From Dendrophyllia cribrosa (Eukaryota > Cnidaria > Anthozoa > Scleractinia > Dendrophylliidae), in the NCBI GenBank assembly GCA_024195265.1, contig JAJLRJ010000007.1, positions 33,071,398-33,135,397 of the forward strand: 64,000 nucleotides of DNA, in the 5' to 3' direction. Within the stretch, counting starts at the first letter, position 1; each line of letters begins with the position of its first letter. Shown one piece after another: positions 36,288-46,232 of this stretch. A program made the position numbers and the translations under genes. The notes under the pieces were generated by a model. The model made no database searches. It was not told where the DNA came from and saw only the letters and a program-made list of their open reading frames with translations.

Positions 36288-36469
36288 AATTCTCTATTTT
36301 CAAATTGCCCATAATACAGTTTGTTTGCCCCCCAAATTTTGCATAAACTATTGTTTGTAAATGCTCTTGGGAGGATTGCATATTCCCAAAAGCATTTCAA
36401 AACAATAGTTTATGCAAAATTTGGGGGGGCAAACAAAGTGTATTATGGGCAATTCGAAAATAGAGAATT
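36288..36469. repeat. Palindromic MITE (182 bp)
   Basis: The arms AATTCTCTATTTTC and complement continue through GCCCATAATACA and TTTGCCCCCCAAATTTTGCA to an asymmetric loop of about 40 bp. Near-identical arms, non-coding. Confidence 0.85.
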
Positions 36470-36864
36470 AAGTTCAAATAAAACTTGAATTGATAAGAAA
36501 AATTATTGTACTATCGACTTAGCCGCGTTTTATGCATCGTGCTTTAGTCCTGCAACTTTGTTTATCAAGCTAATCAACTGCATACCAACTTGTGTTCGCA
36601 AGTAATTTGCAACTAAAGATAGCCTGTTCCAGACGGTCAGATAGTGGGGAAAGCGCGAATAGTTGGGGAAGGCCCGAAGAAAAGCGAGCGAAAAAATGCG
36701 AGGAGACTGGGGAGAGGATGCGAGGGAACGCCTGTAAACAAACTTAACAAAACGTTGTTCCGGTATACCGGATTCTGGTATACCCTCTGATTGGTCAATT
36801 ATGACACTTTCTGTTAACACTCGAGCGCTGATGAGAAATGCGATATGGCGGAGGAATGACAGCT

Positions 36865-37187
36865 GTCATCGAGTCACGCTGAGATCGAAATCGTTGTAAA
36901 CAACGTACTCAAAGACTTCCCGAATATCGTATCTCTTCGCGAAGTACAGAAAGATTCCTTGAATAACCTTGTTTCTGGTAGAGATGTCTTCGCGATACTT
37001 CCAACCGGCTTCAGAAAAAAATTGATTTTTCAGCTCTTTCCACGGATTGAAAGCAATGAACGGAAAAGATGGTGCCGTTTCGACAATCCTCGTTGTTACG
37101 CCACTCGTAACTATCATGAAAGATCAAGTGGAGCAATTGAATCGAATTGGAGTTACCGCAACAGCCATAGGATTTGAGCAGGAGGAG
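36865..37187 (+). pseudogene. RecQ-like helicase fragment, Walker A altered
   Basis: The frame reads VSGRDVFAILPTGFRKKLIFQLF, Walker A of a RecQ-like helicase in which the invariant Gly-Lys is Arg-Lys. After a frameshift at about 37055 the motif Ia block VVTPLVTIMKDQVEQLN follows. It is the same region as the fragment at 13604-13793, but a different copy. The altered P-loop and frameshift make it non-functional. Confidence 0.65.
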
Positions 37188-37638
37188 GGAATGGACGACC
37201 ACGCGGCGAGAAGTGGAAATTTTGGTCCTCGTCAGAGCTTGCAAAAGCGAGAGAACGTCGCGATTTCGCAGTTGTTGTCGTTTCTCCGGCGCTGTCAGCC
37301 GTCGGCGCATGCTTCGCTAAGGGTCGAGTATGTCCTGTCGGCGACCTTGTGTAGGTTTGTCGCTTCCCCGCTCTCTGCGATTCACCAGTTTCCCCGAAAA
37401 TAATATATAATTTAGAAATGTTGGCATGAGTTTTTGCCAATATTCTGGCACAGGTTAGGCAGCTAACATCAGATTTCTGTTCACTTTTATCCAGCTCGTG
37501 GCCTAATGAGCGAGCAATGTCGGCCAACACCAAATTTTCCGCTCCAGAATGTCTAACAATATCCTGATTTTTAACTACACTAAAAAGAGACGCACGCGGA
37601 ACTTTGGTTCCTGAACACTTCACATTTTTTTGGGGCAA
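37153..37638 (-). CDS. Cys-rich repeat-encoded protein (unknown)
   Basis: The 161-codon ORF has an N-terminal block with VKCSGTKVPRASLFSVVKN, then GAENLVLADIARSLGH and SDVSCLTCARIL: four spaced Cys/His-type positions that could form a small zinc-binding head. A basic, Ser/Thr-rich tail follows (AKSRRSLAFASSDED). I do not recognise a named family. The composition and adjacency to a RecQ fragment suggest transposon origin. The 3' part overlaps the opposite-strand RecQ fragment. Confidence 0.35.
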   Translation of the reverse strand: MPQKNVKCSGTKVPRASLFSVVKNQDIVRHSGAENLVLADIARSLGHELDKSEQKSDVSCLTCARILAKTHANISKLYIIFGETGESQRAGKRQTYTRSPTGHTRPLAKHAPTADSAGETTTTAKSRRSLAFASSDEDQNFHFSPRGRPFPPPAQILWLLR

Positions 37639-39109
37639 AACCTACAACACGTTGAAGGATGGACTGGCAATTCGTTTGCAGAAAAACGTACAGAACGATC
37701 GCGATCAGACATCGAAACGCAGACCGAGATATGAGATATGAGAGAATTTGCCAACGTGGATCTTGAAAGTGTCATATTTCCCGGGAAATCTAATTCGGTA
37801 GGAATTCACATATGATAACCGAGTTGGCGGTTTGAAAGTGGGCGGAAGGACCGTTTCTTAAGGTTGTTTACACGGACGTTGTGCGCAGCCATGCCTGAAA
37901 ATCTATTGTCCAAATTGGTTTCCGTCTTGAAGATACCGTAGAATTCATCGCGAGGGTGTCAAATACTTTCGCATTGTCTTCTTAAGGTTCCCTACGCATA
38001 TTGAACATGAAACTGTTAGATGCAACAGAGACAACACAACTCGCACTTTGTCATGTCGCCTCGCATCGACAAACAACAGGCTAAAATGAACAAGCCCATT
38101 CCCGTCCCCAGAGTTGCACAATACTGCACATTTGTGCACAACCAAACTGCATTTTTATACTTGGCCGCTACGCCCAAGTAAAAATTGGTAAATGCCCCAA
38201 AGCAAACGTTATTTGAAGGCAAACTAAGTCAACAGAGAATTGTTTCCCCCAGTTTTCCTATAGTGACGGCATCTGATCCCATCTGATCGCCATAGGTTAC
38301 TCCAAATAACTTGTAAACAGTTAGTGACCCATTAGCTTTGATGGTGATATCGTCAGGAAGATGACAGATTGCCCATTTCTTGACAGATTGTCAACGTTAA
38401 ATGGCAAAGCAAGCGGCATTCCTTGAATGAAAACCCGTTGAGATTCTGTCCTTAAGCCCTGGCACAACGAAGAGCTTTTTGGCTGCTTTTTGCGAAGGCA
38501 AGGTGAAGGAGTTGTCTTGTGCAGCCAAAGGGAAAGAGACATCTTGAAACTATTTTCAACTGTATTTGCTTTCGCATCACTGAACAAATTTCAGTTTTGG
38601 AACTAATATTTTTTAACAGTTTATCTGACTTCTCTGCAAACATTTTTTTTTTACACATATCGTATTTGCAAACAATTTATTTTGTTTTTAAAGGCCCTGC
38701 AAACAATTTTTTCATTATTTCTCATCCCCCTCCCCCTCCAGAAAAATAACGGTCCGTCCCTTAACAGTATTTGATAATCTGGAAGCAAACCGAATATAGG
38801 GCAACGAGTACATTATTGAACAAACATGTACCATGTTCACTACTTAGATTAATTTATGTAAGTATACATATGTTACTATGAACAAATCGATAACCGAACA
38901 TTTAACAGGAATATCAATTGATATCAAAGGACTGAACAATATCAAGAAATGTTACGTTTTTTTTAGTCTGATGATATAAACAAATAAATGTAAACAACGG
39001 TGCAAGCGGTTTTTTAAAACTAAAATACAAACACAAATGATCGTTCAAGTTATTAACGCGATAAGCAACTTGCTGTTATATTTTCGAAAACGTTTTAAAA
39101 ATGCCGAAC
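37639..39109. other. No gene recognised
   Basis: Short ORFs only. The 3' flank of the minus-strand gene at 39110-39889 includes AT-rich sequence. Confidence 0.4.
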
Positions 39110-39889
39110 TTAAAAATATTTGAAGCAATTAAGAATACCAATCAGCAAGATTGAAGTAACAAGAAGATTAAAATCGATGTTGGCCATGTTTGCTGTATTG
39201 GGGTTAAACTTATACAATTGAACCATTGTTCCATTTACTTGTTTCTCCAGTTGTGAGCAGTCGGTGTTATCCACCACAGTGACATTGTATCGTGCACGAG
39301 TTGTTACAGTAAAGTCCTTTTCTTTGATGTCCTCCAGCGACACTGTGTTGTTGACGCCGAATATTGTCATCGCGTTATCCGGACCATACTTGTATTCTAC
39401 TGTTGTGTTGAGTTCGACGAGATGTTTTTCGATTCCATCTTTCAAGGTCTGGTTTTTGTCTGAGATTCCCAGGCACAAGTCTCCATTGGAGTCCAGTAAC
39501 CTCACTCTTTCGGATGATAACCTCACTGCTCGGTTCTTAGGAATGGATACGTAACTTCCATGGACTGGAAATCCACCCCGGTAGACTGGAGCCTTACTTA
39601 GTATATATCGGGTAACAAGATAACCAGCAGCAAATCTGATGAATAATCTGGTGCGTGGAATGGGTGTTGCTTGAGCCTTGATAACAGAAGAACTAAATCT
39701 TGTTGGTGTGATCGGCGTAGTCTTGGTGATTCTTGTCTTGAAAGATGAACCACCACCACCTTTTGAACTACGAGTTCGTCCAGTTCTCCCTCCACGGCTC
39801 CCTCCGCCTCGTCCACCTCGTGCATTAGCATCGTCTAACAGCAGGGCAACTACCAGAATTAGAAGGGCAGCAACGGCGAGATACTTCAT
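39110..39889 (-). CDS. Secreted RG-rich glycoprotein with Shadoo/PrP-like layout
   Basis: An intact 259-residue single-exon ORF. Residues 1-23 are a signal peptide (MKYLAVAALLILVVALLL). Residues 24-45 are RGG-rich (RGGRGGGSRGGR). A moderately hydrophobic segment follows near 82-96 (LFIRFAAGYLVTRYI), then APVYRGGF. The C-terminal half has N-glycosylation sequons (NQT, NTT, NNT, NVT, NGT), two Cys (about 143 and 211) and a hydrophobic C-terminus (LLVTSILLIGILNCF) compatible with GPI attachment. Vertebrate Shadoo has signal, RG repeats, hydrophobic stretch, N-glycan and GPI in that order. The likeness is architectural; homology is unproven. A TATA box lies about 75 bp upstream. Confidence 0.75.
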   Translation of the reverse strand: MKYLAVAALLILVVALLLDDANARGGRGGGSRGGRTGRTRSSKGGGGSSFKTRITKTTPITPTRFSSSVIKAQATPIPRTRLFIRFAAGYLVTRYILSKAPVYRGGFPVHGSYVSIPKNRAVRLSSERVRLLDSNGDLCLGISDKNQTLKDGIEKHLVELNTTVEYKYGPDNAMTIFGVNNTVSLEDIKEKDFTVTTRARYNVTVVDNTDCSQLEKQVNGTMVQLYKFNPNTANMANIDFNLLVTSILLIGILNCFKYF

Positions 39890-39961
39890 TTTGCAGGATC
39901 TCAGAAAATCGAATCGTCAAGTTGACACGCACTCAGTATAAACTGACTGTGACTTTGTACA

Positions 39962-39967
39962 TTTATA
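39962..39967 (-). promoter_or_regulatory. TATA box of the 39.1-kb gene
   Basis: On the minus strand GCATATAAATG lies about 75 bp before the ATG, a plausible core promoter with a 5' leader of about 45 nt. Confidence 0.45.
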
Positions 39968-40639
39968 TGCATTAGGTAATGAACTGAAGACAATAGATAA
40001 TTTGACATAAATAGAAAATAAATGTGGTTTCATGGTAATATGATTTTGCCTTGACAAAACATTTATTTGAACATCTTGACAGCAAAAAGTATAGTGTACG
40101 TACGGCATCTCACTTGTCTTAATATTACATTTTATCTTAAATTTATTTATAAACTGGTCTCGAAGTTTTTATTTTCTCCCGCATCATTGATCATGCTGCT
40201 CTTAGATGTACTTATCTGCTTAGTTGACCGTATTCATAGCCAGTTTTGCATTGACGTAAACGAAACAAGACTGAAACACAATATTTGCCTGTGATGAAAT
40301 TCATTGTTATTCCTTGTTTATGCACGCAAAAATAAGTTACCCATGAAGTGTCGCTTGAGCTGGCGATGACAATATTATCACTGTCTTGTACATTTGTTGC
40401 TTTTTGAATAGTTCTAGTTTCATCTATGTAGCTTTTGTATATACAGCTGTACATTAAAGACGCCATTCATTCTTACCTCCCTTTCACGTCAACCTATTTG
40501 ACGCTGCCTTTTTTGGTTACTATTATTATAAATAATAATATGTAATTTTGACCATTGAGCCATCGCCTTAATGTTAAAGAAACAAGACTGAAACAAAATT
40601 ATTTATACAATCAAAAATATTAATTTCCCGCTCTGGAAA
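39968..40639. other. No gene recognised
   Basis: AT-rich flank. The phrase AAACAAGACTGAAACA occurs at about 40263 and 40580. Confidence 0.4.
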
Positions 40640-40744
40640 CGTGTTAAAAATCTAAAAATTTTCGTACTCAGAGCGTAATAAAATATGTAAAGTCGAGAAA
40701 TATTTCGTTCAACTCTCCCGAACTTCATCAGTCTCAAATGAATA

Positions 40745-41236
40745 ATGTTAATCAGGGGGGTTATATCGAGAGATTCGTCAGCAATTTATGAACATTGCCA
40801 TCTCACGGGACATTCGATAATAGCTAGCGAAACAAAAGTTCTCGCCACGGAGAATAACACCACTGTCCTTCAAGCGACGCATAAAGCCTGGTTTCCATAT
40901 AATCGCAACGATCGCAACGATCGCAGCGATCGTTACGATCGACGATCGCTGCGATTCTTGCGACCCTTGCGATCATTTGGAAACCAAAGCGTTGCGATCC
41001 TTGCGATCGTTGCGATTGCGATTGCAGAGATAGATATTTTTATATCTCTGCGATCACAATCACAACGATCGCAACGTTTTGGTTTCCAAATGATCGCAAG
41101 GGTCGCAAGAATCGCAGCGATCGTCGATCGTAACGATCCCTACGATCGTTGCGATTATATGGAAACCAGGCTTAAGGGGGCAATCGAGATAGAGTTAAAT
41201 AAGCCCTCTTTGAACAGAGACAATGTCTATGAATAA
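40745..41236 (+). pseudogene. Penelope-like C-terminal fragment interrupted in frame
   Basis: The frame opens with YEHCHLTGHSI and ETKVLATENNTT, then runs uninterrupted through the 288-bp MITE (Arg/Asp-rich filler) and ends with AIEIELNKPSLNRDN, the usual PLE C-terminus. MITE plus duplicated TAA is 291 bp, a multiple of three, so both host halves stay in one frame. The filler is not a functional domain. RT and most of the endonuclease are missing. Confidence 0.65.
40885..41172. mobile_element. GATCG-rich foldback MITE, copy 2 (complete)
   Basis: The termini AGCCTGGTTTCCATATAATC and complement are flanked by TAA on both sides (40882-40884, 41173-41175), a PIF/Harbinger-like 3-bp target. Nearly the whole interior is degenerate CGATCG, GCGATC and AACGATCG units arranged as nested palindromes about a central AGATATTTTTATATCT. 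Each half also holds an internal GGTTTCCA. Excision with one TAA leaves the surrounding PLE frame continuous. Confidence 0.85.
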
Positions 41237-41479
41237 GCCAAAATATATGACACTATTTTAACCCCCTCGAGACCCCCACAAGCACGATATAACCCCCCTG
41301 ATTAACGTTATTCATTTGAGACTGATGAAGTTCGGTATAGTCGAACGAAATATTTCTCGATTTTTACATATTTGATTACGCTCTGAGTACGAAAATTTTT
41401 AGATTTTTAAAACTATTTATGTTTTCTGCGACCTTTATATTAAAATCTAAGAGAATCACGTTCCCTTCCATTTTCAATC

Positions 41480-41790
41480 ATGCTATGTCAGCTGCACGCA
41501 AAAAGGGATCATTAGGGAACTACTTTTATGTGTTTTTAATCCGTTGGAGCTCAAACTTTGCAACATAACAGACATTGCAAGTCCAGTATGTTTTTTTGTT
41601 TTTCGATTTTAACCGTTTTTTGCGGGAAAAATGACGTCATACAACTAACAGCAAAACTTTATTTTCACCAAAACTAATGTATGATTTTCAAAGAATATGT
41701 TGACACGAATTTAAATATGAAGAAACTAACTTAAAAATGATTGTTGATTGAAAGATATTGCATGTTGAAATTTGCCAAATTTCTAAAAAT
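41480..41790 (+). repeat. Dispersed repeat related to the PolB 5' flank
   Basis: Shares with 56940-57250, in the same orientation, several blocks: GAGCTYAAACTTTGCA, then TTTTTGTTTTTYRATTT, AACCGTTTTT.GCGGGAAAA, TGACGTCA, then similarly spaced downstream matches. Non-coding. Confidence 0.55.
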
Positions 41791-42049
41791 AGTAGATGCT
41801 AGCTGTCCCTTTTCGGTCAGTCGAGCGAGCGAGCTGATCATGAAAACAAGCTCGGCCAGACTTTTTAAGCTTTAACTCTCTCTGCTAAGCTTGGATCTGC
41901 AAAATTAATATCCTGCAACGACGAAAACTAAAATAGCTGGGCCCAGCGTGACAAAATTGCAGGAAATACATTCATGGCCAACAAAGCATTTCAGACCTGT
42001 CATTTCAGAGGTTTAAACCTTTCCTACATAAAAACCAACATGCCAATAA

Positions 42050-42820
42050 AGGCCGGCACACACTAGGGGACATGTTGCGGGAACATGAAGCGGGGACATG
42101 TTGCAGCGACAGTTTTCTCGTGTGTAAAGTAAAGTAAGTAAAGTCGCGCACACGAGCCAGAAGGCTCACAACGGCCGGAGCTTAAACCCGGTTTCTGTAG
42201 CATGAAGCGACTAGGAATATTGCTACTCCCCCCTGGATGGGATGCTAGTCCATCGCAGGGTTACCCCCAGCATTTTTTTTGTCGCCGGTACCCATTTATA
42301 CACCTGGGTGGAGAGAGACAGTGTGGAGTAAAGTTTCTTGTCTAAGGAAACAACACGACGGCAGAGACCAGGCTTCGAACCATCGACCTTCAGGTTGAAA
42401 GCCCGACGCACTAACCACTAGACCACCGTGGCTCCACATCCCCGTTTTTGTGAAAAGGTTCTGTTGCGGGGACACAATTTTGTCCCCGCAATGATGTTGC
42501 ATGAAATTCAGCTGGTTTGAATTCGTGCGTCATGAAGCGGGGACAAAATGACCCCCATTTCGATGTCGCATCGTGTGCACTGCTCTTGCAAACTGTCCCC
42601 GCCACAAAATAGAAATCAACCAATAAAAACGCGCCATTGATTATCCCATAAGCCTTCAGTAGCAGGCACCCTAAGTGATTTCTGTGATTTTTATACCTCA
42701 ATCCGCTTTGTGTGCACCAGCTTGCCCACTGTCCCTGCAACATGTGTCTATGCTGTGCACACGAAGGGGCTTGTCCCCGCTTTATGTTCCCGCAACATGT
42801 CCCCTAGTGTGTGCCGGCCT
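42050..42820. mobile_element. 771-bp TIR element with TAA duplication
   Basis: The termini AGGCCGGCACACACTAGGGG, then ACATGTTGCGGGAACAT and complements, are flanked by TAA. The inner region has GGGGACA repeats and a nested SINE. No transposase. The target suggests PIF/Harbinger mobilisation. A degraded relative is at 8466-8760. Confidence 0.8.
42124..42437 (-). mobile_element. tRNA-Glu(TTC)-like SINE
   Basis: On the minus strand the head reads as a tRNA-like unit: A box TGGTCTAGTGGTTAGTGCG, an anticodon-loop-like CTTTCAA, and B box GGTTCGAAGCC. An unrelated body of about 230 bp follows, and then a (TTTAC)n-type tail at 42122-42140. It is a pol III SINE inserted in the TIR element, not a functional tRNA. 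Confidence 0.75.
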
Positions 42821-43357
42821 TAATGGCGAAAACAACAAACCAACCGCCAGGCAAACACGGACGCTAAACGACGACAAATTCTACAAGAGAAAACATGACG
42901 GGAAACTACCACATACAGACTTATCCTCTTGTCCGTTGCACGCGGCGTTGCCTTAAAGGTTTACTCAGTCAACACTAAAATCCTCTATATTTCTGATTTT
43001 CAGCGCACATTTCTTGCAAACACGAGTAGATAGATTGGGTGCAGAGTTTACGGAAAGCTGTAGACTTTCAGTCACGATCTCGTAAAGCGGAGCGCCTTTC
43101 TTCGATGTTTTGAAAAGGTTTTTAGATGATATGTAAGTCCCCTTATTCTTAAAATTTGTCTTCCAGTTACGACAAAAATAAGAGGCCTCTGTCTTTTCTT
43201 TCGGCTTTCTTCCTCTTCCTTCTCCGTACCGGTTTCGTAGGCGTTTTTTTCGCTAAAAAAGCGCAACGATTAAGTACAAACAAGTGTCTCTCGCATCGCT
43301 CTGGCTATTTGGCAAAGCTTTTCAAAAAATCCTGTTTTGGGAAAAATGATTGGAGTA
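42821..43357. other. No gene recognised
   Basis: A short minus-strand basic ORF (43072-43266) lacks a recognisable domain. Nothing else is supported. Confidence 0.4.
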
Positions 43358-43570
43358 GTAAGAACGGTACCCGTTTTGCCCCACCAAAAATAAGGGGTAA
43401 TTCACCCCCACGGAACCTTCTAGGAATAGCTCACACGGAGGACATATTTCCCACGGACCTCCTTTCAGTCGGTCCGTGGGAAACTCCTCGGTGTGAGCTA
43501 TTCCTTGAAGGTTCCGTAGGGGTGAGTTACCCCTTATTTTTGGTGGGGCAGAAGCGGGTACCGTTCTTAC
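43358..43570. repeat. Foldback MITE with TA duplication
   Basis: The arms GTAAGAACGGTACCCG and complement, then GCCCCACCAAAAATAAGGGG and complement, through to GGTCCGTGGGAAA at the centre. TA flanks both ends. About 105-bp arms with few mismatches. Confidence 0.8.
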
Positions 43571-43893
43571 TACTAGCTGATTGATTAGCTTTTAACCATT
43601 GATTTTAACGGGTAATTCCACCCCTCGGAGCCTTACTGGAGACTTTGGGGGTTGGGCATCACATATTAAAGAAATGTATACCCCTTGTATATACCACTAT
43701 AGGGCGCGGAAAAAAAAACTCTTTTTATGCACTGTCGCAGAAAAGGCCGCCATTTTAAGTCAAGGGGTGGTCCCGATCAAAGACTACCACAAAATGAAGT
43801 ATGCTCTGAAAACCACCACACAGAAGAATTAACATTGCATCAGATACCAATTCAACAGACGCCTCTGTCCATGTTTCATATCGTTGGGGTATT

Positions 43894-43926
43894 ACCAATT
43901 GAAGAGAACTATATCATCATATACAC
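43894..43926 (+). promoter_or_regulatory. Candidate early promoter of the YqaJ gene
   Basis: ACCAATTGAAGA at 43894-43905 is followed by CATATACAC just before the ATG at 43932. The same ACCAATTGAAGA lies before the PolB start and ACCAATT before integrase. Confidence 0.5.
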
Positions 43927-43931
43927 AAGTG

Positions 43932-44363
43932 ATGGCAACTGCACAAGTGTTCGGGAACTTTCTTAAATCGAGGAAGACAGGCTTTATACAAAAGAGCGCC
44001 GACTGGGTGCGAGCCAGACAAAATACTATCGACGCATCAGAGATCTCTGCTTCGAAAGGATCTTCACTTTTTGAATCCCAAAAAAGCTTGCTTTTAAAAA
44101 AAACTACAACCCACAAATATGCTCAATATTACGGCTTGTACTTGGAGTAATCTATTCGATGCAAAATACGCAAGTATTTTGAACTAAAACACTCTGTTTC
44201 AGTTTTTGGGTATAGTATTTCTCTTAATCTTGCAAGCGATCATCCGCTTTATCGAAAGGTCACTTGTAGCCCAGACGGGTATTTTATTAACAAAGGTGAC
44301 ACTATAGTTTTGTTAGAATTTAAATGCCCGTTCAAGAGGAAAATAGCTATAAACAAAATCCCT
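43932..44363 (+). pseudogene. YqaJ-type viral recombinase/nuclease, 5' part
   Basis: The start at 43932 was chosen because it follows the CATATAC box. The N-terminal block SADWVRARQNTIDASEISAS matches the YqaJ-fold opening (S-x-W-x-x-x-R, then I-x-A-S). After frameshifts near 44150-44180 come a W-x-N-L-F block and the catalytic region CSPDG and VLLEFKCPF (the D and E-x-K of the PD-(D/E)XK site). The gene stops at 44363 where a LINE is inserted; its 3' part resumes at 48977. Role known in related viruses: recombination or exonuclease function in DNA replication. Defective here. Confidence 0.7.
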
Positions 44364-45420
44364 CATTATTATATTATAGACCAATATCTTTATTATCAAA
44401 CTTCAACAGAACTTTCGAAAAAGTGATGTATAAAAGAATGAAATCATTTATAAATGAAAATGAGATACTGTATTCCTCCCAATATGGCTTTCGAGAATCG
44501 CATTCAACTCAACATGCAATCTTTGATATAGTAAATACTATTCAGACTAATATGGACAAACGTCTATACTCATGCGGTGTCTTTATTGACCTAAAGAAAG
44601 CTTTTGACACAGTTGATCATGATATTTTACTTGATAAACTTGACCACTACGGCTTTCGCGGAGTAATAAATAAATGGTTTTCGTCTTATCCCCAAGATCG
44701 AGCACAAACAACACAAATAGGTCCTTATATTTCTGAAAGAATTAAAACTCCTTGCGGTGTTCCTCAAGGATCTGTATTAGGCCCACTACTTTTTTTATTA
44801 TACATTAATGATATATATACATGTTCTGATATACTCAATTTTTATCTTTTTGCTGATGACACAAATATTCTTGCACTGATAAAAATCTTACGTCTCCAGA
44901 ACAAGTTGTCAATGCTGAATTACGTAAATTACATGACTGGTTAACCTCCAATAAATTGAGTCTTGATATAAAAAAAATCAAACTATGTTATATTTCATCC
45001 TTATCAGAAGAAATTAACTTTTAAACCTAAAATTACAATATTTGATAATGATCAAATGAAGAATATTCCCCTGGAGCGCAAAGATTACGTAAAATATCTT
45101 GGAGTACTTATTGATAGCAACCTTTCTTGGAAGAACCATGTTGATTATATTGCTCTAAAAATTAGTAAAACAATCGGCCTAATAGCTAAACTAAGACATT
45201 TTGTACCTTTACATACCCTTTTAAATATTTATCAGTCGCTAATTGTTCCTTATATAACTTATGGATTAATTGTCTGGGGCCAGGCCTGTAAGTCTTATCT
45301 AAATAAAATTTTTATACTACAAAAACGAGTAATCCGTTTTATGTACTTTGCTAAATGTAGCGAGCATACCGTTCCATTATTTATCAATGCTAATATAATG
45401 CCTTTGAACTTTTTATATTA
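44364..45420 (+). pseudogene. LINE reverse transcriptase, N-terminal and core part
   Basis: Shows SQYGFRESHSTQHA, FIDLKKAFDTVDH (first catalytic Asp), GVPQGSVLGPLLFLLYIND and FYLFADDTN (catalytic FADD), then, after a frameshift near 44930-45050, KYLGVLIDSNLSWKNHV and the thumb region. The frame stops at the Harbinger junction. It restarts at 48395: with one TTA copy removed the codons continue into YESLSSLMYDV. An internal frameshift near 44900 disables it. Confidence 0.8.
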
Positions 45421-46047
45421 GGGCCGATTCGCACTAGCGGACAAGTTTGAAATGTCATGACATTTTTGACAAAAACAAAATTGTCGCGACAAGTCAGTGA
45501 CATTTTGAAGAAAACAAAAGGTGTAATTATTAGTACAATAGCTCTGCACGTGCTTCTGGCATCCTTGTACATTTCTCGGCACGGTCGTCTAGAGGAAACA
45601 TAAAATATGCAGGCAGGTCTACGTGGTGAAAAATTTTAAAACGATTTGCATTTGAAGTACGCGTGTACTGGTGTTTTTGTGCTCGTGCGGGGAAAATGTC
45701 ACAGGAAAACTTATTTTTCCCGTCCATTTATCGGCACAAACTGGTTCCCTCCGCATTCTCTTGTTCCAACTCCGGTATTACCATCCTTCCACGACGTCAC
45801 CTCGGCGAGTTATGAAGCAAGTGGCGTTTCGACAGATGTTAACGCCACCCAATCGTCCACGAAGCGGGACTATGATAAATAGGCAAAGGACGAGGAAAAG
45901 TTCTTAGTAAACCTTTGGGCGAGCGGTCTAGAGAAATTAGAAAGCCAACAAGCGAGAAAAGAATGGCAGGCTATAACGAAAGCTCTGAATGAAAAATTTA
46001 ACATCTCACGTACTGTCCCGCAAGTCATGCGCAAGCTTAAGCACTTA

Positions 46048-46229
46048 AGGCTGGTTTTCACTAGCGCATAAGCATAAGCACAAGCCAACATACGCAGACT
46101 CAGTAACGTGTTGATCATTAGTGCCTATTGTTCTGTTTTGTTCAAACAATTGGAACTAATGATCAACATGTTACTGAGTCTGCGTATGTTGGCTTGTGCT
46201 TATGCTTATGCGCTAGTGAAAACCAGCCT
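46048..46229. mobile_element. Palindromic MITE (182 bp, TTA target), innermost layer
   Basis: The termini AGGCTGGTTTTCACTAGCGC and complement, arms of about 75 bp nearly identical (GCATAAGCATAAGCACAAGC), flanked by TTA (46045-46047 and 46230-46232). It inserted into the target duplication of the neighbouring 1.1-kb element. Confidence 0.85.
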
Positions 46230-46232
46230 TTA

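Larger units (their letters stand above)
40640..41420 (+). mobile_element. Penelope-like remnant with inverted ends
   Basis: The left (40640-40765) and right (41293-41420) ends are inverted copies sharing GAACTTCATCAGTCTCAAAT and ATCAGGGGGGTTATATCG. Between them is the last part of a GIY-YIG-type PLE protein, interrupted by a GATCG-rich MITE. It is a different PLE family from the 24.3-kb copy. Confidence 0.7.

Noticed and set aside
40870..41170. Arg/Asp-rich protein segment
   Set aside because: It is a MITE made of GATCG units read in the open Penelope frame, not a domain.
42361..42437. tRNA-Glu gene
   Set aside because: Only a tRNA-like SINE head: mismatched stems and a long unrelated body with a repeat tail.
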